Below are positions 21,049 through 30,490 of a stretch of 64,000 nucleotides of DNA, piece after piece. The stretch spans positions 377,617 to 441,616 of the forward strand of contig BJOX01000114.1 in the NCBI GenBank assembly GCA_009731375.1, given 5' to 3'. The notes under the pieces are model-generated. The model was given only the letters and a program-made list of their open reading frames with translations. It had not been told where the DNA came from and made no database searches. Within the stretch, counting starts at the first letter, position 1. Each line of letters starts with the position of its first letter. The position numbers and the translations under genes are program-made. Source of the stretch: Paulinella micropora. Its lineage: Eukaryota > Cercozoa > Imbricatea > Euglyphida.

Positions 21049-24000
21049 ATGGCTACACGCAAGACGATAGGAGGTGCTCCGGGAAGGGGGAGAAAGCCCA
21101 CCCCGAGGGGTATAGGTATCGGGACATCACGTGCTGCACGCAGCAAAGTGCTTACCGTGACAGGGACACTCCAAGTAGAGGTAACACAACTTCGTTCCAG
21201 GAATGCTACAGATAAGTAGAACCGATGTTGTGTTAGGATGATCCGTCTCAAGACTACAGCCAAGCAACCATTTGCACTGTGACGATCGGTTTCTATCCCC
21301 CACGTAAACCAGAGAGTGTGCCAGAAATGATGTTTTTTCCTGCCCAAAGGGCAGAAACCTGGGAAGAAAAATTTCCTTTCACAAACAAGGAGTATGAGCA
21401 GATGCTGCAAGATCCCGAGGACCAACATGTCGTTCTCAAGCACGAAGGAGAGTGGTTCCCACCTACTTCTTCTTTTTTGCACAAAACACATTTTTTTTCG
21501 TGCATTTTGCTGCCGTCGGAAGTTTTTGTGTTTAGAAGTCTTGTTGCTTTGATGCTTTTTTTCATTCGTTTTCCCCTTGGTTCATAACAGGTACAAGTTC
21601 TCGAAAGATTTTGTCGCTCCCGTGCAGAAATGGCATTCTCTGTGCGTAAAGGATGTTAATCTCGAGCTGATTCTGGTTTGATTTCTTCATGATGTGATGC
21701 TTGTTTTTGTAAGTTTTGATGGGAAGGATGTATGGAGGAAGCAACACAACATTTTCTTTTGTCGTTTTTACTTTGAAATTTGTTAAAGTGTTTACATTTT
21801 CATCAACACAATGCTGTTCTACTTATCTGTAGGATTTTTGGAACATTGTTAAAAATTTCTTTTCTTTGCTGTGTTTATCGACCTGAATTACTTCATCATT
21901 TCATAAATTTAAAAAACACAAGGTTTTTATTTCGGCAGAATCTGATGCTTACTTGCTTCTCGGTTATGTGGCAATTGAACCTTCAAGAATATCAAGAAGC
22001 GGGCGTTGACTCTGCCATGCTTGCCGATCAGTTCTACAACATGCTCGATTCCTTTAAGGTTAATGATGGTTTCAAGACCACGCCTGGGAAAGGGTTCCGT
22101 ATGCCATGGTACCATCACACAATTCGATTCGTTTTTTGTCCCTCGTCATTTTGTCTGCAACACAACTTGGTTCCAAATATCCGTCAGATAACTGGAACCA
22201 GATGTCTGTTTGGTTAGGAACAAAGACAAGACAAATTTCTTGTACAAAAAGGCCATCGAAAAGAATCTGACAAATCCGTTTCCTGCCATCAAAAATCTCC
22301 CAATCGTTTCTTGCATCACAAAAAAAGGGAAGGCAACGGAAGACCTTATTCCTACTGGCGTTTTCTCGTGGGTGACGGAAGAAATGGGAACGAAACCCTC
22401 AACAAGCAGTTCCTCAAGTGCAGGCTCGTCTACTTCGAGCCTGTCACGCTCCAGTTCAACGAGTTCCGCAGCATCATCGCCGAAAAATCCCAGTATAACT
22501 CAGACATTTGTTGGGTCCCCTTCGAACCAAACCAAGGTGGTTGCTTCACCGACAGCAAGTAGGGTCCAGTCCCCTTCTTCTCTTGTCCTGAACAGCAACA
22601 CTGCACCTGTTCCCATGATTGTTGTTGCCGAAAACAAAGACACGCAAGAAACTCCTGCTGTTCACGACCAGGAAGCCGACACCAAAATTAAGCAAACAAG
22701 CATGGAAGTTGAACAGGAAGAATTAGAAGAACCCGACGAAGAGAGCGTTGAAGAAGAGGGCGAACCGACTGAGCAACAAGGAGAGAAACATGATAAGCCA
22801 GAGGAACAAGAAGGGGAACAAGGCGAGGAACAAAAACATTCTGCACCGATGGAGGAAGAAGAAGAGGAAAAAGGGAAGGAAAAAAAACCTCGCTTGAAGC
22901 GCAAAAGATCTGGCAAGGGAGTTGACCCTGCAAACAAAACAACCAAGAAGAGGCTGCAGACTTCAAGTGCACGTGCAAGATCTTTGGCGTCCCGTGCTGA
23001 CGAACGCGACAACCGAGATACAATAGCTGTGAATATCCAACAGAAGACCATCCATCTGAGCGCAAGCAGGGTGAATCCCTCACCGAATTGGAGAAAACGA
23101 ATCTCAGAATTCGCATGAACCACGAGGTTGGAAAGTTCGAGATCTTCTACAAGCGTCTTTTCAGAGCAAGTCCCTCTTGGCAGACTCGACCGCTGAACAC
23201 CATCCAAGTCAAAAGCCTTGTGGGCAAGATCAAGGAAAACCGTTTCGAGAACGTGCCGCCTGCTTATGTTTATCCAGTGATGTTGACGGCAAAAGGCAAA
23301 CAAAGTATTGGGTTAATCGACGAGGACAAGTTTGTTCAACCGTTCTGGAATGACCCGATGAATTACACGCAATTCTCCACTATTCAACAGTTCCAGGAGG
23401 CCACCGCTGGTCTCATCCCTGAGCGCAAGGTCACGGAGAACACTCAGTTGGCTTGGCCTACGGACGAAGTCAAGAGGACTTACTCGAACGCGAAGCACCA
23501 AGATGTCGACTACTTGGTGCTCGGAGGAAACCATGGAATCGCCGCACTCAAGGACGCTCTGGCTACAGACCCCAAATTGGCTCACCCGCTTTTGTGCTTC
23601 AAGTCTTGCCTTGTGTACGTCAACTTGACCAAGCTGGATGCCCATGTCGTGGGCAGCATAAGTCAGAAGGCGGCCATGCATCACTGGAAAGAGGACGATT
23701 TTGCTACGGTCAGCCCCTTTTTCCTTTTTCCGTAATACAATGTCGGTTCCAATTATCCGTAACACAATGTTTGACTTTTGTTGGTCCAGCCACCAATTTA
23801 GTTTGTGAATTTTGTCAACACACCTTGGTTCCAAAAATCCGTCAGATAAATGGAACCGGTCCTGTGTTCGCTTTTTTACTTGCTTTCTCTTGTTTGATGG
23901 CGTTGCAGCATAGGTTGAAGGAGGAAATAACCTGTTTTTGGTTGCTGGATTGCTTCTAGGTCCTGAAGTTGCGTTCTGAGCTGTTGGACTTGGTTCCCAA

Positions 24001-27000
24001 AGACGAAGAAGACAGAGACGTGTACTTGAGGTCTTTGGTGGGAAACAATACCATCTATGGCAGAGCCAACATGTTGAACGAAGAAAAGCGCTGGAACATC
24101 CTTCTCATCGCCAGAGTAGTCACTCGCGCTTGGCCTGGTGAAGAAGCCTTCAAGGCTGCTGCCAAGGACAGCCAAGCGGACCCGGAGCTGTACACGTTGG
24201 TGAATAACCTTCGCAATTCCTACGCTCTTCTCCGTACTGCTACGCTTCCATCTAACTTATGGGACATGCTGGAGAAAGTCAACAAGTCGGTTGAAGACGA
24301 GTGGATCAAGAACACTGCACAGTACAAAGCGTTTAAGTCAAAGAAAAATCCTGGCCTTGGGGAGGAGGAGCTCGTGAGGGAAACCATCGAATTCTCGGAG
24401 TACGCCAATCCTCTCAACAGAACTATACTTGCCGCTATGCAAGAAGGAGTTTCTTATGAACTTCTTCATGAGTGCCTCAGCAACGTCCTTCGTGGACACT
24501 TGAAGCTCAACAAAGTCGTCAACTGGCTGAAGGCAGAGAAGAACNNNNNNNNNNACTGGCTAAAGGCAGAGAAGAATGTGGTCACTGTCAAAGTTGTCAT
24601 TGCGAAGCACTTTAAAGAGTTTGACGACTTTTCAACTGCTCGTTTGCAACAAATCCTGGGTCCCCAGTTTACATCACAATTCGTCATTGACCTCGCCAAA
24701 AGCACAAATGACCTCATCAAGAAAGCTCAAGCCGATGCCCAAAAAAAACATGAAGAAGAAAATGAGGGCTGCCAAAACGCCGGAAGAAAAGAAAAAGATC
24801 GAAGAGGACGAGGTGCATGAGTCCGAGCTGTACGAGCAAATGTGGATGTGTATTCCTCCAGAGTACCGCAGAAGTCTTGAAACCATGCACCAGGCTCGAG
24901 AAAGGCTGAAGGAGAGGCATGCTCGCGAAACTGAAGAACAGCTGCGTCGCATGTCGTCAGAGTCATCAGGTTCTTCTTCTGAGCCAGTCTCATTTTCCAG
25001 CTCGGCCGAGGATGCTCAAAGTTTGTGGACATGGGACGTGAAGCATCCCATTGAAATCAATTCAGACGGGTCTGGTTACATTTGCCGCAGTCTTTTGGCT
25101 ATGAGCATTCATGCTCCCAGTGCCGATCTCCTCAATCCTACCGACTCAACAATACGCTGTTTACTCCTTTTCAACCCTTGGCGGAGTTTGCAAGCCTCAG
25201 CAGAGTGGTTACCTATAAGTATGTCAAATTCAACGCAAAAACTCGTTCGGTCCAGTTTAGGTTCAAGTATGTCAACTTGAACGCGCCCTGGGGCTGGGGT
25301 CAAGGTGACTGGGATGCAAGGCCCTGGACTAACACGGATTATGCTCGCGCTCTTCGAAAAGCTGTAGGTAATGATTGCGTTTCTTGCTTAACACACCTTG
25401 GTTCCAAAAATCCGTCAGATAACTGGAACATGACATGTGTTTACTATTTCCAAGGTTTTATAGGTCACGTTCACGTTTTTCTTGTTGTTTGTAGAGATTT
25501 GCATGCCGGAAGAATCGTTGCCAGGTGAAACAAGAGCGGAACCCACCGAGTTTATCGTCGGCGTCCACGTCCCTTTGAAGCAGATTGCTGTCGTTTTGGA
25601 CGCAGCCAATTGCGCCGGTTACTCTTGCACTTTTCCTATTACTGTCGTTGGCACCCGTTGGAAGCATTCTTTCCAGTACTCAGATCATTCTCGGGTCAAC
25701 ACAGATTGTGTTCTACTTATCCGTCGGATTTTTGGAACCATGTTGTGTTGTGATAGTGCATCGTGGTCGTCGCCTGCTACTACAACAGCTGCTACACCAG
25801 GTTCGCGACCTGGGACCAGGCCCTGGATCTTCCGTTTGCGCCCACTGGTCCTCTCTATCAACAGGCTCAAGACGCTTTGGACGAACACCTTGAATACGTC
25901 ATGCCTTTTGAGGTAGAAGGAAGTGGCAATTGTTTTCTTGTTCAGCACGAGGTCACAAGTTTACGCTCAAGGGAGAGTAACCCTGTGAACAAGTCGTCGG
26001 AGCCTGTCAAGCTTGACAAAGGTTTTTTCACATGTCAGATTCTTAACGGGTTCTCATCGCTTCTGTTTTTTTGCCTTGTTTTTCAGCGTTGGCTTACATG
26101 TTCGGCGGTGACAGTAGCAAATACTTCGTTGTCGATTTTTGCTGCGGCAGTGGGTCGTTTACACTAGCTGGTTTAACTCTTGGGTATCACACTTTGGCCC
26201 TCGACAATGACGTGGGTCAGATGCTTGGTTTCCAAAGTCGCGTACGTAAGTTCCAGGAGGATCATGTGCGTATCATGAGAAAAGCTTTGAAGCCACCTAG
26301 GCCGAAATACGGTGGGCTGAAAGGTCCTCTTGATGTCCACCTGATTCCTTTCCAGTACGGTTCGATTGAGTCGACCACGGATATCATCATTCCTTTTTCA
26401 AAGTTGGAGAAAGAGTCAAAGGGCGCACAGGTTCAGGGGACGAGGATGAGTCAGACAAGGAGGAGGACCAGGTTCATGACCTGTATTGTTTTCTTTTTTT
26501 TGACTCCACGCTGACCAATTTATTTTGTTGGGTTGTTTGTCAAATTGCAGAGTTCATCTCAGCGTCAAACCACGATGCCTCAGGACGATGTTATCAAGAC
26601 GTTGCTCGAGAAGCATGAGGTCGAGCTCAAGAAGTTGTTCTCACTGCGGGAGCGTATGCGTGTGGAACGAGAAGCGCTCAGACAAGCAGGCGTGGAACTC
26701 CCTTCGTAAGTTTTTTTTGCTTGGTTCGGTGGCACAGTTACTTTTTGTTTATGTCTTTAGAGCGCGGCGAGGTCAGGGTCTTGAATATCCTGTTCTGGGG
26801 GCTGCGCTTCACCTTGACCACCAAGGGCTAGAAAAGTTGAGGGAACTGGCTACCCCCAAGAATGTTTCTGCATCTGCTGCTGACGATCCCAAACAGACTC
26901 AAGCTCAGAAGGTACAGGAAACTCAGGTCGCTTCCGGCTTGGCCAAAGAGGGCTTACAACTCGACTCGGAAAACGAGGATCCACCTCCACCCAAGCAGGA

Positions 27001-27534
27001 TGATTGCATCTGATACGCCTTTGGTTCCATGCCCAGCTGCCAATGCTGGTGTTGGCGACTCCGACTCCGCTGCAACGTCTGCGACGTCGTCCTCATCGCT
27101 TTCCGTCGCTTCCGTCGCTTCCGAGGTTGCACAGTCCCAGCAGGCACAACAATTGGTTTCGTCCTTGGGTAGTCAGGATCAAACCGAATTGGCTCCTGTC
27201 AACAGTTCTACAAGCCTTGTCCCCGCAGATGGCAGTGCCCAGGAAGGTAGGGCTTAGATTTCAGTTCCCAGTCAGTCTCACTCCACGGTTCTGTTTTGCA
27301 GCACCAAACACCAACCCAAGAAAAATCAGGCAGAAGAAATTACGCAGTACTACTCTACATCACTTTATGTTGCCTGGCGCCAGTGCTCCGGAAGACCCGT
27401 CATATGGTCTTTTCAACGCCAATCGTCGCATGAAATTACGTTCTGGTGTTTTCGCTTCGCCCGAGAAGGACTCCGAGAAGGATGATTACGAATCCTTGGG
27501 ATCTTTTGGACTGGATTCGTTTCTCAAGATGTAA
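21049..27534 (+). CDS. AT-hook / ParB-like / DNA amino-methyltransferase protein
   Basis: Proposed exons: 21049-21180, 21237 to about 21475, 21591-21675, 21939-22130, 22218-23708, 23960-25377 (10-N gap at 24545), 25495-25694, 25757 to about 25914, 26087 to about 26470, 26551 to about 26708, 26760 to about 27245, 27301-27534. Exon 1 encodes an AT-hook-like GAPGRGRKPTPRG. A Ser- and Glu-rich linker with PRLKRKRSGKG follows. The region 23.1-23.7 kb resembles ParB-type domains (VDYLVLGGNHGIAALKDAL). Next come NAPWG and TNTDYARAL, then FIVGVHVP and, last, VVDFCCGSGSFTLAG with LALDND. Motif IV before motif I is the permuted order of beta-class N6-adenine/N4-cytosine methyltransferases. ParB plus methylase fusions are known in phages. 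Motif IV is N-A-P-W instead of D/N-P-P-Y/W, so activity is uncertain. Frameshifts occur near 23,100, 24,770 and 25,080. Confidence 0.65.
21181..21236 (-). repeat. Hairpin element copy 6 = complete 56-bp intron
   Basis: The whole intron is the hairpin: GTAACACAACTTCGTTCCAG at one end and GAACCGATGTTGTGTTAG at the other. Splicing joins ...LQVE to DDPSQDYSQ in frame. The GT and AG are the first and last bases of the element, which is what defines an introner. Confidence 0.92.
21804..21850 (+). repeat. Hairpin element copy 7 (intronic)
   Basis: AACACAATGCTGTTCTA, centre ATCTGTAGGAT, then TGGAACATTGTT; the outer right arm is lost. It lies within intron 21,676-21,938. Confidence 0.82.
22158..22217 (+). 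repeat. Hairpin element copy 8 at an intron end
   Basis: AACACAACTTGGTTCCA, centre ATCCGTCAGAT, then TGGAACCAGATGTCTGTTTG and GTTAG. Its outer end supplies the splice acceptor of intron 22,131-22,217. Confidence 0.86.
23738..23776 (+). repeat. Hairpin element copy 9, truncated
   Basis: AATACAATGTCGGTTCCA and ATTATCCGT, then directly AACACAATG. The right half is missing. It lies in intron 23,709-23,959. Confidence 0.75.
23816..23869 (-). repeat. Hairpin element copy 10 (intronic)
   Basis: AACACACCTTGGTTCCAAAA, centre ATCCGTCAGAT, then TGGAACCGGTCCTGTGTT. It shares the intron with truncated copy 9. Confidence 0.87.
25389..25441 (-). repeat. Hairpin element copy 11 (intronic)
   Basis: AACACACCTTGGTTCCAAAA, centre ATCCGTCAGAT, then TGGAACATGACATGTGTT. 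It is in intron 25,378-25,494, whose splicing joins AV to EICMPEE in frame. Confidence 0.87.
25695..25756 (+). repeat. Hairpin element copy 12 = complete 62-bp intron
   Basis: The intron starts GTCAACACAGATTGTGTTCT and ends TGGAACCATGTTGTGTTGTG followed by ATAG. Removing it joins SDHSR to CIVVVACYYN in frame within the methyltransferase region. This is the second intron that consists only of the hairpin. Confidence 0.9.
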
Positions 27535-27914
27535 CAGTGCCTACTTCAAGGTTGGGCTGGACAAGAGCAGATTTCAGGCACTTTCAGCTGCTCTCGCTTT
27601 CACTTGCCTTGCCTCTCCTGTCGTTGAGGTAGTCCTTGATGTCCCAGTTCTATTTTTTAAACTTTGATTAAAACTTCATGTCGCCGTTCGTATAGCTTAC
27701 TGTGTATTTTATTAATAGTTTTATTTTTCCGGTTTGCTCTTGTCTGAGTTTAAGGAAAAGATTTACCTCAGGTACCGTTGTTTCCTTTTTCACTAAGGTA
27801 GCTTCTTCTTTCCTGGCCCATTTCATTCATGCATGTGCATTGTTTACTTCTTACGGTAACATGGTGTTCCTGTTTACCTTATCAGATCTTTAAGAGTCCT
27901 GTCGCTATTTTTCT

Positions 27915-27969
27915 TCACACAACGTTGGTTCTAGTTATCCGCAGGATTTTTAGGACACGCTTCTGTTTG
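27915..27969 (+). repeat. Hairpin element copy 13
   Basis: CACACAACGTTGGTTCTA, centre ATCCGCAGGAT, then AGGACACGCTTCTGTTT. It is intergenic, downstream of the methyltransferase gene. Confidence 0.82.
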
Positions 27970-28793
27970 TTGTGGTGTTTGATTTTGATCTTTCATAGTT
28001 TTTGTTTGATTTTTTCTCAACTAAGTTGTAAATACTTTTGTCGCAAATTACGGACATTTTTGTGCTTCTCAAAACCACAATGCAAGTTCTTTGCAAACAA
28101 AGTATTTATGTAGTGTCAAAACAGAGGTAGACTTGTAAGAAGCTGGGTTCCTTGATGAACTGTTTCTTCCGAACTTACTAGTTTTCCCCTAACTGTATTG
28201 CCTCATACTCTAGGACTTTGTACCTTTGGCTTTCCAGTTTGGGGAAACCTGACTGTAATTATCTTCTTGACACAAATTTGTTTTGGAGACGTGGAGCAAC
28301 CGGATTACATGGTCAGACAAGACGCTGTTGCTTGAATTCTGCTTTGGTACATTTCTATACCACGCGCAGACTTTAAGCATTTCTTCAAAGTTCAAACCCT
28401 TACAAGTTTAAGACTTTATAATTAGAGGATGATCGAAATGAAGAAGAAAAATAAGAAGCCTTGTTCTCTGTGGATGGACTGATTCTTGTGACGTGGTTGA
28501 ACGTATCGACCTCAGACGTAATACGTTTCTTTTGCCTCACATTTCCTTACCGAGTGTTGATGACTGCATGTTTTGATCCAGTCAATCAAGCCACGCCTCG
28601 GACATATGTTTATTTAGTACCTGAAGCTGTCATTTTGTTATTAATAAAAATCTGCAGACTCGACTCTAGTGATGGCGTTTGCGATTTTATCTTAGATTCC
28701 AGACAGACTTTAGTTGATTAGTATACTTTATGTGTACATACACTACGATGGTCTTTTTTCATTCATTCTTGGCGCAAGTATACATAATTTCAG

Positions 28794-28850
28794 TTAACAC
28801 AATGGTGGTTCCACTTATCCTCAGGATTCGTAGTACTAATGCGTGTTGTG
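28794..28850 (+). repeat. Hairpin element copy 14
   Basis: TTAACACAATGGTGGTTCCA, centre ATCCTCAGGAT, right arm AGTACTAATGCGTGTTG. It lies about 280 bp from the right end of the transposon. Confidence 0.82.
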
Positions 28851-29092
28851 GTAAAGTTTGGCGACACTTTCTGAATATAGTTTGTTTGAGCATAGTTTTT
28901 TAATCACCTACTTAGACTTTCTTCCAATCCGCTGGTGCTTGTTTGTTTCAGTCAATCAGGAAAAGGCAAGACAGACTAAAATATTTTCTGAATACTTTTG
29001 GTCCGATAGGGTCATGTGAAAGCGATTAGCAATATCTTGCTTGCAGTAAGGATATGTTTCATTCCAACGAGATTTTTACCCACCCAAAAATA

Positions 29093-29128
29093 AATATTCC
29101 GCAGTACAAAATATTGATTCCGCTGGCT
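29093..29128 (-). repeat. Right terminal inverted repeat
   Basis: The reverse complement begins AGCCAGCGGAATCAATATTT, matching the left end. It is followed by TATATA, then the resumed retroelement frame. Confidence 0.85.
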
Positions 29129-29132
29129 TATA

Positions 29133-30490
29133 TACGGGAAGTGGGGTGTTGGGAAAGACACAGCGGGTACAAGCGGAACACCACACTCTCATTTGTCATA
29201 TGTGCATCCGGATCGACAGGGGTTAATTGCAGGGGCTGGAGCGGGAACACAAGAGCGACAGGGACAGCCGGAGGGCGCGGGATTCATCGCGGGTACGGAA
29301 CAAACGATAGAGGAAATGGGACGGGAACATGACCGCACTCATGGTATATATGAACAGGAGCGACCTCCGCAGCAAGAGGAAGCGCGTCCGCGCAGGTCTA
29401 ACAGCGACGATGATGTAAAGATCGTGGGGGTTTCTACGGCAGGTGAGCCAGGAAAGAGTGAGGGGGAGATCACGAACGGGAATGGGGGTTTGACGTATGA
29501 CGGGGGAACGGAGGGCGAGGCGACAACGACGACGGGGCGACGGATCGGGATACGGGATCCCGGAAAGGGACGAGATGGGGAGGAGCTTGAAGACACGGGA
29601 ATATGTGGATCTGACATAGGCAGAAAGAGGGGGAGAGACGAGGGAATAAACGAGAGGCAGGGGAAACGGCATGCAAAATAGCAAAAGGCGGAGGGGCGAG
29701 CGTGTAGCGGATCGGGGGTTACAAGGAAAAGGGTACAAAGAGGGCGAGAGCAGTGAGGGTGAGGTCGAGGGCAAGGAGAGAGCGAGATTGGAGGGGGAGC
29801 GGGAGAGAAGTGAGGGAGAGGGGGTGGCAGAGGAAAAGAAGCGGGAAGAAAGTGAGAGAGAGAGGACACGGGAGCGAAAACGACAATTACTGGAGACACA
29901 CTGGAAGGTGAGTCAGAGGCATGAGGCGATGCGAGTGACGCCGTCGGTTAGTCAAATTAAAAAATCAAATCTCCCACTGGCGTATACTCGGGTCAAGTTG
30001 AGGAGTTTAGGAGGGGATGTGGTCATTGGCAACGATACCATGGCGGCCATCAGCGTCATTGGAAAACACTTTTTGGACAAGCACGGGCAGCAACCATGGT
30101 TCCAGGAGCGGTTTCGGGCGACACGAGGTTGGGTGAAGGGGGTGTCGGGTACAACGGCGATGACGGGCACGATACTGCTGGCGTTTGATCTGGAAGGGGG
30201 GAATACATATACGCACAGGTTTTGGGTCGTCCCGGCATATACAGGGGGACTCCTGTGGAGCTTTGAGGCGCTGAAGCGGATGCACACTCACATCGACTGC
30301 CACAGAGAAGAGGTACGGTATGGACGGGGGGAAAACGCTCCGGTGTATGGAGTGGTGGAATACGACTCAGAGGAGGGACAAGGAGACATACCGGGGGCAC
30401 GGGTGGCGAACGATTTCAGGGCGGCACGGGTAGAGATTGAGAAGGGAGAGGAGATAAGGCAGCGGAGCATGAGGTTTTTGCAATTGGGGA
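29133..30490 (+). pseudogene. Retroelement linker and aspartic-protease-like domain
   Basis: The first frame (29,133-29,681) is low complexity and charged. It overlaps a second frame opening at ATG 29,671, which is Arg/Glu-rich, then has a beta-rich segment LRSLGGDVVIGNDTMAAISV and FWVVPAYTGGLLWSF. This resembles a retropepsin, but the Asp-Thr/Ser-Gly signature reads Asp-Thr-Met-Ala, so activity is doubtful. Near 30,460 the frame shifts into the reverse-transcriptase frame. This could be a programmed shift or an indel. Confidence 0.55.

Larger units (their letters stand above)
27535..29092. other. Right subterminal region of the DNA transposon
   Basis: About 1.5 kb, AT-rich, with no credible gene. 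It holds hairpin copies at 27,915 and 28,794 and an inverted copy of the left-end 33-bp motif at about 28,137-28,172 (TAAGAAGCTGGGTTCCTTGA, then TGAACTGTTTC). CGACTCTAGTG near 28,655 also occurs near 15,052. Confidence 0.6.
14511..29128. mobile_element. 14.6-kb DNA transposon with transposase-like and ParB-methyltransferase genes
   Basis: The ends are inverted repeats: both start AGCC(G/A)GCGGAATCA(C/A)TATTT and match 29 of the first 33 bases. Flanks are GATATA on the left and TATATA on the right. A 6-bp target duplication (one mismatch) restores the interrupted gag-pro frame, whereas 2- or 4-bp readings do not. Inside are two divergent multi-exon genes (minus 16,463-20,686; plus 21,049-27,534), subterminal repeats at both ends, and 14 copies of a roughly 55-bp hairpin. 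The layout is that of a large eukaryotic cut-and-paste element. The superfamily is not certain; the core domain resembles DUF7869. Confidence 0.8.
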
